This document shows positions 37,824-48,269 of a stretch of 64,000 nt of DNA, one piece after another; positions within the stretch are counted from its first letter, which is position 1; every line of letters begins with the position of its first letter. Below the pieces are notes generated by a model, which saw only the letters and a list, made by a program, of their open reading frames with translations, did not search any database and was not told the DNA's origin. Both the position numbers and the translations under genes were made by a program. Source of the stretch: Sphagnum magellanicum (Eukaryota > Streptophyta > Sphagnopsida > Sphagnales > Sphagnaceae); assembly GCA_021904315.1 (NCBI GenBank), contig CM038915.1:14012001-14076000 (forward strand). The letters are read 5' to 3'.

Positions 37824-38269
37824 TTATGGAAGCATTTGGTTAAGTTTGAGATGAATTCAATGAACATAAAATACCTAAAAACATTTTAAAAGCAATTTCA
37901 CTTGTGTTTTTGCTATGCAAAAGACTTTCTAAAATGTGAAATTTTAAAACTTTGAAAATTCAAGGTGTGTACATTTGAAAATTCATAATTTCAAAACTTA
38001 AAGAGTGTTTGACCACATATAAATGGGGTATAATGTACATGATGTATTAAACAAAGTTGTAGTTTGTATTAGATTAAATTCAACTTTAAAAAATTAAGAT
38101 TGTTTTGTATGATTTCAAATTGTCATCATTTTTCAAAATGAAACATAGAAACTACAAGGATTCTATACATTTTTACAAATTAATTTTACTCAAATGATTT
38201 TTTTTTGGACTTCTTACAACAATTGTAATCATTTTTCATAACGAGTTGCAAAAAAAATCATTCAAAATT

Positions 38270-38628
38270 TCATTTGTATGAAAAAGTTCTTTTGGGGAAA
38301 AAGACATGCAAGACTAATGTAAAGTAACGCTTGTGGCTCCTTTGATGTTGTTTTGACCCTTTTGGCCAATTTCTACTAATGAGAACATGTGCATTAAACC
38401 ACACTTTCTTGTGCTCTTCATAAATTTGTTTTGTGATAAGATTCCTATCCAATCTTTCTTCAACCCATTCTTTAAGATGCTTGGAAATGCATGGAGCTTG
38501 GAATGGCATACATGAAATTCAATCCAAATCAAATGCTCCATGGTTGATGTGCCATCCTCACAAGTGTGTTCCATGTGGTACCATGCAACTTTTGTAGCAT
38601 CTAGATATCTCAAAAACCTTTTCACCAA
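38270..38628 (-). pseudogene. Unidentified coding remnant with one frameshift
   Basis: Two overlapping minus-strand frames (38314-38628, 38270-38509) read as one protein if a frameshift is assumed near 38500. N-terminal words are RFLRYLDATKVAWYHMEHTC; the second frame has ISKHLKEWVEERLDRNL and QIYEEHKKVWFNAHVL, rich in charged helical residues. It resembles a transposase or domesticated-element N-terminus in style, but I do not recognise the family. The surroundings are AT-rich and non-coding. Confidence 0.35.
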
Positions 38629-38629
38629 A

Positions 38630-39975
38630 AACTTTGCAATGTAATCATATTTGTTTGATTTCTAATGCACTGGATCATGGTGGTAGTCTTTTGGACCAAA
38701 GTTGCATTGGTACCCACAAACACACTAAAAAGGTTAAACATTCACTTCATAAATTGAATGCACCTTCAATTAATGCGGAATAATATGCTAATACTTATCA
38801 AGTATGACCCATATGACCACGAATATTTGGCCTTTACTTCTTTTCTAGTGGATCAAATCACCATATGACTCATTGGCAAGGTGCATCATTGTTGTTCTTG
38901 ATTTTGTCAATGTACTCATTCACACTTGCCCATGGTATCCAAGTAGTTATGACATCCACCATGTGCCAAAATGTGCAGCACCTAAACACCAAATCAACAA
39001 TTTCCAAATTAGAACATAATATCCAATATCTATATATATATATATATCTCACAATCTTTTTGGTTTTTATATGCATTACCAAGGATTGTGTTTTTATAAA
39101 GATTACAATATTTTTGTTATCATTATAATATATATTACAATAAGCAAATTGCAAATGTCATGTAATACCTTTATGGACCTCCTTTTGTTTTGTTTAAAAG
39201 TAAATTTAAAAATGAAGGAAAAAGATCTAATGTTATTCAAAAGTTTGGCTCTCCAATTCAAATGTCTTACTTTAAAATGAGGGCTCCGCTCCCTTAGAAC
39301 CCAAAACCTTCAACCCTAACCATCTCTCCTTCTTTATCGTTGTAATCTAAAACATTTAACGACCCTATACACTTTCATGTAAGTGCACCATTAAAAGAAA
39401 ATGACTCACAATGCCATGGGTGTTGGAGGGACAACTATTAAAAGGAAGGGAAAATAATTTTGGACATGGTTCCATAAAGAGAGGATCCAAATTACAAAGA
39501 GGACAAGGTTCCATAAAGAAAGGATCCAAAACCAACAATAATGGTAACAAAAAAACAAATAGTGGGAGGCGACCTTTCCCCTTTACTCTAAAGGGGTAGG
39601 GAGCTTCATCCACTTGCCTCCATCCACCATGGATGGAATGGTGGATGGAAGCAAATGGAGGTAGCTTCTCAACACGATGGTCAATTAGGCCCAGCCCATG
39701 CATTGGTGGGTGTGGAAATTTGGATTGATACCTTAGTGCCTTGGCCAATTCAACGCTAATTATGTTATTTTCAGAAATGTTGAAATTTTCAAAAATTATT
39801 TTTTTCAAATCAAAAAATATTGTGGAAGAAAATAGTGAATATTTAAGAACATTCCATTTGTTGAAATGAATGTTCCAAAATTAACCAATTATTCGACGGA
39901 CATCTATTATTCAATTATGATCAACCATTCTTTTATTATTATTATTATCTCAGCCCAACCAAACCGCAACTATTC
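38630..39975. other. Intergenic stretch with (AT)n, no secure gene
   Basis: A short (ta)n run lies at 39030-39050. The 147-codon minus-strand frame at 39365-39808 contains an internal near-duplication (pieces reading DPFFMEPCP and DPLFMEPCP) and has low-complexity flanks. I do not consider it a gene. Confidence 0.4.
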
Positions 39976-40045
39976 TTTTAGTACGACAAATGCTCTAAGA
40001 AAGGAGCTCCATGTACTCTTTGGACACCATAAACAATGGGCCCTC
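39976..40045 (+). repeat. Left 70-bp inverted repeat flanking the CVNH gene
   Basis: Begins TTTTAGTACGACAAATGCTC and ends CAATGGGCCCTC. It matches the reverse complement of 43135-43204 at 67 of 70 positions by eye. The outer ends (ttttagtac / gtactaaaa) face away from the gene, the geometry of transposon terminal inverted repeats. Confidence 0.8.
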
Positions 40046-40388
40046 TTATAATGCGCATGGACAAATTGTTTTCAAACTTTTGGGAAATCCACCAAATGAT
40101 GTCAACACACAGCCGCGGCAGATAAAGACCATTCGGCTCTTCCGATACATCACTGCCAGTCAATGCCTATTCTTGGTTTCTATCCATTTTGAGACTCTGG
40201 CGGTTTTGGCACCGGTGAAACTGTGGCGAACAAAGAAAAACCGAGATCCTGCGGGATGATTCAACTCAACATTGGCAGCCTTTTGAGACTGTCAGGAAAA
40301 ATAAAGTATTTTGACATCCCAAACCGCAATTTGAAGTGGGAAAAAGAAGTATATTTGTGGGCCTCTTCCTATCTTTAATTTATTTTAA

Positions 40389-40396
40389 TGACGTCA
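40389..40396 (+). promoter_or_regulatory. TGACGTCA motif upstream of CVNH
   Basis: Palindromic TGACGTCA followed by TGAC, about 290 bp upstream of the TATA box. Plant TGA-type bZIP factors bind such as-1/CRE-like sites, often in stress- or salicylate-responsive promoters. Its role here is inference from motif and position. Confidence 0.35.
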
Positions 40397-40679
40397 TGAC
40401 TTAACTGCGTTCCTCGCAACTCTGAATGCAGTTTCGCAAGCCTTAATTATTTTAAAAGTTCTTTTCAACTCCGTGCAAATTTGGGGGGACCACAGAAGTC
40501 TCGCGCCCTAGATTTTCTCAGCAAAGTATTGTCGAAGTTACTAATGTAACCCACTTTTTCCCCCGCACACACCCCACCGCGTGGAGTTCACGCGACATCC
40601 GCCCGCACGCGCGTATAGTCCTCCGTCACACTCTACCAGCCAGTCGTCCAGGGGTAAGAGGCGATTGAGCTCTGGTACC

Positions 40680-40687
40680 TATATAAG
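40680..40687 (+). promoter_or_regulatory. TATA box of the CVNH gene
   Basis: TATATAAG in a GC-richer setting, 138 bp before the start codon. A transcription start near 40710-40720 would leave a leader of ~100 nt without upstream ATGs in good context. The only strong TATA in the region. Confidence 0.6.
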
Positions 40688-40817
40688 CAGATGGGATCGA
40701 GCTGGGAGTATCATTCATCTGAAGCATTCCCAACTCATCTACTCCTCCAGCTTTCTTTCAATACCATCCGCAGCCCACCATACTCAGCCGCTCAATTTCA
40801 GTCTTGATCAGATCGTC

Positions 40818-41820
40818 ATGGCTTCGCAGAAGATGGCGCTTCTAGCTGTGGCTGCAGGGCTTCTCTGCATGTCGGCATTACTCAACGGAGCTGAAGCCCA
40901 GGTGAGTGCCGGCCACCAACAGCAGTTGGAAATTGATACCAGTGTTCATAGTTATTGAGCTAGCTAGACGGCCATATCTAAATATAATTCCTTCTTGTAC
41001 GCTCTGGATGCCTGATTTGCGCTTGTTCCATGATGTCGTGATTCTCCAATGCTCTTGATTATCACTGTTCCACGGCTCCTGCTTGTAACCGCTCCTTCCG
41101 TTCCGGCCTAATGCTTGAGAAATGTGATTCTTCATCGGCCGTGTTCATGATCTCCAGTTCTCTTCATCTCTTGGAGTGCACTGGATTCTGGATCCATACC
41201 AATTGCGGGTGGATTTGACAAGTCTCATGTGTAGTATAGTGCTGTCCTGGGGACGTCTTGTTGGACACTTAAAGGCGTCCAGCTCGATCTATTTGGACGA
41301 GCTAGTTCCCGCCCAGTACGTAGCCATAGACTGCATGTGGTGCCCGAATGAACATGCCTCATGAAATATGCATCGTCTTCGTATTGTTTGTTTCTTGAAT
41401 ATGCATGTAACACAGCTCCACTAGTTTCCGCCGGACGAAGATACAGATCATGACTACTAGTTCGTGGGATGGGTATGTTGATGTGGCATCCATCACCAGT
41501 GTGGCGGTTTCACAGCATCTTGCCAAGCACCATTCTCAGTCACGGGAAGCGTCGTATCCGCCAACTGCGCAAACGACGCCGGAGTTTTCGCCTCCTCAAG
41601 TTTAGATCTCAATCCCTTTATAAGCAACGACAACGGGAACTTGGTGCAGGGAAGCGACTACATTGCGACGTGTACGCCAGAAGGATTTGGCCTAGTTGGA
41701 TCGCCGTTCTTCATTTTTGCTAATTGCCCACAGGACGACGGCACTGTTGTTCGCACGTCTTTCGACATAAATAACAACGTCTCCAACGACAACGGGGTTC
41801 TGGCCTGGAACAGTTGTTAA
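40818..41820 (+). CDS. Secreted cyanovirin-N homologue (CVNH), two exons
   Basis: Exons 40818-40901 and 41500-41820, joined in phase 0 across a 598-bp intron (donor CAG|gtgagt, acceptor caccag|TGT), encode 134 residues. Residues 1-28 form a signal peptide (hydrophobic core MALLAVAAGLLCMSALL, then GAEAQ), so exon 1 is essentially the secretion signal. The 106-residue mature part matches the CV-N fold length (101 in the cyanobacterial protein). It is an internal duplication: SSLDLNPFISNDNGNL (61-76) parallels TSFDINNNVSNDNGVL (114-129). The canonical disulfide cysteines appear as C36/C51 and C86/C104. C29 and C134 at the two ends are extra. CVNH proteins are mannose-binding lectins; a secreted plant member would plausibly bind glycans of microbes or cell walls. 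An in-frame TGA at 41483 rules out reading through the intron. No lesion is seen, so the gene is probably functional. Confidence 0.88.
40902..41499 (+). other. Intron of the CVNH gene
   Basis: 598 bp with a strong donor (CAG|GTGAGT) and acceptor (CACCAG|T). It sits exactly between signal peptide and mature domain. Open frames inside it on either strand have no recognisable content. Confidence 0.8.
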
Positions 41821-43134
41821 AATTGCTTGCTGCCCGACGAGGATGTTGCAGTCGGTGACAAGCAGGAAGTTGGTCGTCAGTCGTCGATCAGGGGAACTTT
41901 TCTAGTCTTGCTTGTTCCCCAGTTCGAGGAGGAAAATAATATAGCCAGTAGTATGATGCGGGCATGCATGCCGGTGTGTCATTAACATGCATTAGTATGC
42001 TTGTGCATTCGTACATAGCGGCTGTAGATTGCTGTTGTGGAACATTCTTTCTGAACAAATTAGAGCCAGCTGTTCAGTATGTAATATAAATTTGCGATCC
42101 ATAATTTCTATTGCAACCGGAATTTATAAATTCATGCGTTTCCTCATTTCGTATGCTTTTGTATGACTAAGTTGGAGCTCTGGGAGTGATCAGCTGGCCA
42201 TTTTTTTCTCAGACTCGCTTTATGAGTGTGGCGGTCCTTTCAGATGACCTTGGGGAGCGGGGATGCGGGGAGCAGCACTGGAATGGTACGAGACACAGAA
42301 ATTTGTCCTGAATTGCTCCATGTATTTGGAGTCAGTCAAGTATTTGGTGTGGATCTGCTTGGATGCAGAGTGACTGTTGAAAGGTCTAAATGTAAATGAA
42401 ATCCGGAAAGCTTGGAACCTGGGAAGTAGGACCCATAATCAACATGTGTAGTACAACCCTTAATCAAGTCCTTGAAAAGACTCCATTCTTGGCCTGATCG
42501 GATCGCCTGCCTTCAAACTTGACTGGAACATGTTCACTGACAGCCATGACTTGAAATGCACATTTTCTCTCCTTTCAGAAATCAAAAGGTACACAAACGG
42601 CTTGTACCGACCTTCCTCAAAAAGCTTTCTTGTATTTTGAAGTCTACTGTCTCAATGTCTGCACGATGTAAGAGGCATAGACATTCCTGAAACAAGGACA
42701 AGAAGGATAAAACTATGTAGATGTATGTCTGCAAGATCAGATATTCACATGTTTAAAAAACAAAAAGATCATTTCAAACAAAAAACGGTAATGTTAACAA
42801 GATATCATGTACGTCTGAAATTTTTATAAGTGTTAACACGGTTGAGATCTGTGAACGTTACACTATTACACCCTCCATACTTTTACAAGTATTAAAACTT
42901 GTGTTTTTGTAAGCATTAGCAAGACACACTTTTTAAAATGTCAAACTGACAATTTTTTAAACATTAGCTAGACACACTTATAAATGTAAATTTTGGTTAC
43001 ATACATTGTACAAGTGATAAACATTTCAATATTTGAAATTCCATTCCAAGTTATAACTCCCCAAAATGCCAAATACAGGGTAGACCGCATGGTGTTCGAA
43101 CACTTAAGCTACAATTTGCTCGTCGTTTTTGTAG
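41821..43134. other. 3' region of the CVNH gene and unassigned sequence
   Basis: Possible polyadenylation signals are aaaataat near 41933-41940 and aatataaa at 42082-42089. Beyond ~42150 the sequence is moderate GC with no recognisable frame. An AT-rich part at 42770-43020 has the words tttttaaacattagctagacacac and ttttgtaagcattagcaagacacac, a degenerate ~60-bp repeat. Confidence 0.4.
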
Positions 43135-43204
43135 GAGGGCCCATTGTTTATGGTGTCCAAAGAGTAGGTGGAGCTCCTTTCTTAGAGCATTTCTCGTACT
43201 AAAA
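43135..43204 (-). repeat. Right 70-bp inverted repeat flanking the CVNH gene
   Basis: Partner of 39976-40045 in inverted orientation, ending with gtactaaaa. The three differences by eye are one at arm position 12 and two near position 37. No convincing target-site duplication adjoins the outer ends (left tattc, right atcga). Confidence 0.8.
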
Positions 43205-43678
43205 ATCGACAAAAATGGATGAGAGGTGAAAAAATTACATCCCCAAGAGTGGGGAAGGGTTGTTTCTACAAAAACTTATTCTCAATCGAACAATTCGTGT
43301 AGCTTATTGTTGAACCTTTTGAAAATTTCTTAAATATTATTCTATTTCTTTTAGAGTTATGAGATGATTTGTAGAGCTTGACAAGGCATTCTTATAACAT
43401 TTTAAATCACTCAAAATGGAAAAAAAAAAAAAAAAGATTTGCCAAAATGTTCAATGATTGGCTAATGCTTGATGATGGGTTGGTCTATCCCAACAACATC
43501 ATTAAAATTAAAGTACAACAAAACATGGGTGCATTCCCTGATGCAATTTTATTAAATTGTCATTCTAATGAAGATAATAATATGGTCCATGTCACAGGAG
43601 CACAACACATGTGTATTGTCCCATCACACATGTGTTTCACATCTCACTATTTTTGACACACATCTATTACATGCAATG

Positions 43679-43959
43679 TGTTCGATTCATAGAAATAAAA
43701 GATACATACATTGGAAAGAAAACCTCTATATGTAGAAGAATAATCTAGCTAATCTATATTTAATCTACATATAATGTATTCTTGATCTACAACATATGTA
43801 TGGTGAAACACAGTGCCACGCCATGATCCTAATTCAGGATAACATATGAGTGAACTACGTGAAAGATAACATTGATAAGTCTAACAATTCCTATGTAACA
43901 TTTAATTTAATATATAAAGATAACTTTTTTTCTAATGTTAAGGGTGTCATATGTCAACA
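43679..43959 (-). repeat. 3' LTR of the Copia element (281 bp)
   Basis: On the + strand it starts TGTTCGATTCATAG and ends ATATGTCAACA, so it has TG...CA ends. It shares gtgaaacacagtgccacgcc with the other LTR. Next to it at 43960-43975 is a purine tract when read on the minus strand (the PPT). Confidence 0.82.
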
Positions 43960-43975
43960 CCCTCTCTCGCTCCTA
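43960..43975 (-). other. Polypurine tract of the Copia element
   Basis: On the minus strand this reads aggagcgagagaggg immediately before the LTR start TGTTGACATA. This is the position and composition of the plus-strand primer. Confidence 0.65.
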
Positions 43976-43984
43976 ACATACTCT

Positions 43985-45456
43985 AAGGCTTTAGCCCATG
44001 GTGTTTTGTGACAGAGAATATTTTTTATTCCTTAGATAGGTCATCTATACATATTACACCAATAGCTTATCCAAGAGTTTCAAATCTTGTTCTATCTAAA
44101 GGTTTAATGAATATGTCACCTAGTTGTGGAGATGTAGGAATGTATTCAGCATTGATGGATCCATCTTCTACTTTTTTCTAATAAAGTGGTGCTAAATTTC
44201 TATGTGTTTGGACTTTGAATGAAAGATTGGATTATTCCATAGTTTTATACTACTCCAATTATCACACAATAATGTGATAGGTTGTTCTTGTTTTAGGGTG
44301 CAATCATGATACAAGGAACCAAGACTATGTTCAGTGTAGTAAAAACTTACACCCTCCTAACTTTCAAAAATCATTGAAAAAGTTCTAATGATTGGAATAT
44401 AATGAAATCAAGTTCATGCTATTTTTATATTTTTGAATTTGCATTTTAATGTTCTTAATGTAATTTTAAGATGTTTCATTGGTTATAAAACGAATTGTAA
44501 GCAATGCACAATCAAATGTTGAATGGGAACTGAAACTTTAAACGTCCTTTATCTTATGTAAATTTAAACCATTAATTTTAAATTTCTATTGATGGCCATA
44601 TATTAATGATTATGAAAGTTAGTAGTGATAAAATTTTGAATATACCTTCTAATATAATATGGTTATCCACTATAGTTTTTTTTAAATATTTGAACGTGCT
44701 TTTGATCAACTAAACTACATAATTTGAAAGACTTTTTCGAAGACAAAATACGTTTTGTCATGTAAGCAAAGGCAAGGGCAAGGGTGCATTTCCATGAAAA
44801 TTGGATGTGTTTTGTGGGATTATTTGTTTTTTTTTGTTATATTTAAAATAATGTTGGAGAAAGTCATTATTGATAAACTTGATGTATAATATATCATTAA
44901 GGGTTTTAAACACAAATATATATTTTTAATGTTGAGATTTAAGAAACCAAGTTCTAACATCAAAAATGAAAACACATAGACTTCTCTTTTGATCCTTCAA
45001 AGAGTGCCTCGTATTCAATTTTAGTCAATGAAGTTGCAATAAAAGATTGTCTTTTTGCACTACAAGATATTGATGATGAACCTAGGTGAAAGACAAATCC
45101 TAACATTGACCTTCAATGATCACCATCTCCTACCCAATCAAAGTCTACATGTACCTTCTAAGTGTGCAATCTCCTACCCTTTGGAGACATAAGCCATAAT
45201 TGATTATCCTCTTGACATACCGAAGGATTTGGTTTGTAAGAGCCATATTATGGGCCTTTTGTGGTGGACTCAAGAATCTATTAGTGATACTAACTACTAC
45301 AGAAATATTTGGTCTAATGTGGGTTAAGTAAATAAGCTTTCTAACTTTCCTTTTATACAAAGTTTCATTAATGAATAAGCTTTTCATGTCTCCAATTAGT
45401 TTGAAATTATGGTGCATGGGAACATTGCATGGCTTATTCCATGCCAAACTCAACAA
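43985..45456 (-). pseudogene. Copia RNase H region, interrupted
   Basis: 45145-45456 reads the connection domain between RT and RNase H (KLIYLTHIRPNIS, then QILRYVKRIINYGLCL). The RNase H start follows at ~45145-44990 (DFDWVGDGDH, FVFHLGSSSISCSAKRQSF, then TKIEYEALFEG), where the usual DSDWAGD has become DFDWVGD and a stop sits before RSM. The C-terminal part is at ~44335-43990 (LLCDNWSSIKL, SKHIEI, FIKPLDRTRFE). Between them lies a ~0.65-kb AT-rich insertion, also present in the 11702-12816 fragment. Non-functional. Confidence 0.75.
44340..44985. repeat. AT-rich insertion in the Copia RNase H region
   Basis: It separates the coding pieces TKIEYEALFEG and LLCDNWSSIKL, which are nearly adjacent in Copia RNase H. 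The same block is at ~11860-12510 in the other Copia fragment, so it predates their divergence. The exact ends and any target duplication could not be fixed by eye. Confidence 0.5.
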
Positions 45457-45599
45457 GCATATCTAAAATGTACCCTTTCTAAGTCAAGAATATGCAACAA
45501 GGTAGTTATACAAATTATATTCCTAAGTAGAATACAACTTTGCTTAAGTTTGTCATCTCAAATGTTGCCAACAGTTGTTCCTTCAACTATTGGATCTTT

Positions 45600-46264
45600 T
45601 CATCAAAATTTCCTATAAGAAAGAGATCATCAACATATAACAACAAAATTAAAATGCTTCCATTTTTAATATTGTAGTACATGTTATGTTCATGATCATT
45701 TTTCATAAGACCTTGGTCCTTAAAAAAATTATCAATCTTTTGATACCACACTTTAGGAGACTATTTCAAGCCGTACAAGGCCTTCTTCAATTTGCAAAAT
45801 AAATGTTCCTTCCAAGGTTTTATAAAACCTTTTAGTTGATGCCTGAATATTTGTTCATGCAACTCTCCATGTAAGAACATGGTCTTGACATCCAAATGGT
45901 TGATGTTCCAATCGCATTGTGATGCAAGCATACACATTAGTCGTATTGTGCTCCACTTTATTATTGGGGCAAAAGTTTCCATAGAATCCAAACCATTCAA
46001 TTGCTCAAAACCTTTATCAATTATCCTGGCTTTTAATTTCTTCACCTTCCTTTTAGCATTGTATTTTTTCTTATACACCCATTTTGAAGATATAGGTCTC
46101 TTTCCATCAGGTAGAAGCTGAAATGTCCAAGTATTATTTTTATGGATAGAGTTCATTTCCTGTTGCATCACATCATTGCAACCTTCATGTTGAAGAGCTT
46201 CTGCCATAGTCTTAGGTTCATGAATCGTGATTAATGCACTTACATAATCTTTCATTATAATCAA
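45600..46264 (-). pseudogene. Copia reverse transcriptase (RVT_2) remnant
   Basis: The frame 45761-46264 holds the start of the domain: NTWTFQLLPDGKRPISSKWV, then NHLDVKTMFLHGELHEQIF containing the first catalytic aspartate, then KKALYGLK. After a frame break the YVDD box follows at 45626-45637 (ILLLYVDDLFLIGN). Copy DNA synthesis would need both motifs and both are preserved, but stops and frameshifts around them make it inactive. It continues towards the connection domain at 45456. Confidence 0.85.
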
Positions 46265-46311
46265 AGCTCCTCGTAATCAAATAGGCCTCCTAATGCTTGT
46301 ACAACTTGGTG

Positions 46312-47053
46312 AGGTGAAAGCATGGTAAAGTATACCAATTGGTGATCCCTACCAACAAATAAAAGTAATTTTGATTCTTTTGCATTTTAAGCACTTCAAT
46401 CATGCCATAAATTTTTGGTGTATTTATCATATTAAATAAACCATGTATGATTCTTTTTAATGTATATTATTACTCTCACTAATTTATTTATTTATTAAAA
46501 GTTTATGACTCTAAATAATATCGCATATTTTCCAAATCAAATAACTCAAATGATGTGTTACTAATGTTTGAGCCATTATGCACCTTGATACACATTTTTT
46601 GGAATTTGAATTTTTGGATTATGACAATGTGAAGCTCTTTAAAAATAAGTTTTCCATAAACTCAAATTTGGCATCCAAAACATGTTTTTTGATATGATAC
46701 TAAAGTGCATTGCATGTGCTTGATTCATTAAACCATGCCCCAAACCCTTTCAAAATGCAACATATGAGTGAAATTTTCAAATAAATTTTTTTTGACCTAC
46801 TTTCAATCTATTTTTTCACAAGAGGACAAATTGGCAAATTTTGCAAAGTAGATTGAAAGTAGGTTTTAAAAAAGGTTGATACAACTTTTGAAACTTTCAA
46901 AAACTTCAGCATATCACATTTGATGCCTTCATGTAGTCCAAAAGGACAATATCTTAAGGCATCACCTACTTTCTAATCTACTTGTCACAAATTTGACGTG
47001 TTTTCGTACTTGAAAAGATTACTTTTTTGGTATACTTTAGCATCTTTTCACCT
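46312..47053. mobile_element. MITE nested in the Copia element, AGGTGAAAGCATG inverted ends
   Basis: 742 bp. The left end is AGGTGAAAGCATGGTAAAGTATACCAA-like; the right end on the opposite strand starts AGGTGAAAAGATGCTAAAGT and also runs to ATACCAA. That makes inverted repeats of ~27 bp with three or four mismatches. tggtg occurs just outside both ends. The terminus matches that of the MITE in the DUF7869-like copies, so they are one family. There is no coding capacity. Internally there is a short hairpin around 46790-46865 (attttttttgacctactttcaatc and its complement). Confidence 0.7.
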
Positions 47054-47544
47054 GGTGGTCCTCTTGAGAAGTTCATACATCAACAGTGGAAGCAAAAATT
47101 GAATTATGAGAATCAAAAGATGTTAAAGTCTCTGAATTCTTCTGGTTCTCACAAACAAAATTTTATTTTTCAAGTTCTTTGGACCTAGGACCGATGTAAT
47201 CTTTCTTACAAGTGAAGTTTCTTTAACAGGTGAATCGCTACTTGTTTTAAATATGTTATCTAGTTGAACATGGATATTCTTATCTAAAGATGTTATTTCA
47301 AATTAGACTACAATTTTAGAGTTATTTTCAATAGGATAAGGTTGTAACAATGGATAGCCTCGTTCTAATTCGTCAAACTTGACATCCTTGGATATTATCA
47401 CTTTTTTTTGGTGATAAGTTCAAAACATCTATAAACTTTGCTATGCATATCATAGCCTACAAAGACACAACAAATTGACTTTGCATCAATTTTTTTTCAA
47501 TTCTCTTTTGGTACATGTACTTAAGCAACACAACCAAAAAAAAT

Positions 47545-48245
47545 TTAAATGCGTAAGTTAGGTTGTTTACCCAAAAATGTTTCTTTTAGTGTAGCATTCG
47601 GATTTGCCTTTGTCAAACTATGGTTGAGTAAAAATGCCATAATATTTATAACTTTTGTCCAGAGATAAAAAGGCAACCAATTTTCCAAAGCAATATTCTT
47701 GGCCCTTTCAGTTAGCAACCTATTTTTCCTTTTAGTAACCCCATTTTGATGTGTGTGGGATTGTGTCAATTGACAACCAATCCCATGTTGTTTGCAAAAT
47801 TCATTGCATGTTCCCAAAGTAAATTCACCTCCTCTATTTATTCGCAAACAACTAATTCTTGCATTGGTTTTTGTTTCCACAACGTGCTTAAAATACTTGA
47901 ATTTGCTAAAGGTTTCATTTTTCTTCTTCATGAAAAAAACTCACACTTTCCTTGAAAAATCATCTGTGAAAATAACAAAATGTTCAAAGTCACTTAATGA
48001 TGCATGTTGCAATGGGCCACACATATCTAAATGAACAACTATAAGACTTTGGTTGACCAATTGGTGCTCTTTCATGGGATTTTTTCTTTCTACTACTTTC
48101 TAAGTAAATAGGCTTGACAAATGCGATTAAAATTGATACTTGAGCTTGGGTGTCCCATTTGTTAATCTTTTAACAATCAAATGATGCAAACTCTAGTAGT
48201 TCAAATGACAAAGTCTTTTATGCCACAACTCTACAAAGTCTAGTT
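47545..48245 (-). pseudogene. Copia GAG-pre-integrase and integrase remnant
   Basis: From about 48245 down: ELWHKRLCHLNY (pre-integrase zinc-binding motif), then VVHLDMCGPLQ and FVIFTDDFSRKV, the integrase core start with its first catalytic aspartate region. The frame 47545-47931 follows with RINRGGEFTLGTCNEFCKQH (second aspartate position changed: the usual SDNGGEF reads INRGGEF) and QNGVTKRKNRLLTERAK carrying the glutamate-region helix. WLPFYLWTKVINIMAFLLN matches the integrase C-terminal half. Several stops. The protein would insert cDNA into the genome; this copy is inactive. Confidence 0.85.
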
Positions 48246-48269
48246 CAACAAGGTTTGCTTTGAACTATC

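Larger units (their letters stand above)
28220..37925 (+). mobile_element. Decayed DUF7869-like DNA transposon, copy 3 (right inverted-repeat arm)
   Basis: The left end is at ctataattgcattatttcc, shared with copy 2 at 12813. From 28759 to 37851 it is the mirror image of 1-9093. Similarity to copy 2 continues past the window's mirror limit to about 37925 (gaattcaatgaacata...gcaaaagact), then fades. It contains the same nested MITE, solo LTR and TAGG arrays as copy 1. The C-terminal transposase block seen in copy 2 at 21235-21680 is not found downstream. Confidence 0.8.

Noticed and set aside
39365-39808. 147-codon minus-strand frame
   Set aside because: It contains an internal short duplication and low-complexity flanks, with no recognisable domain or conserved copy.
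39970-43210. Target-site duplication outside the 70-bp inverted repeats
   Set aside because: Flanks tattc and atcga do not match; shifting the boundary by a few bases did not give a convincing repeat.
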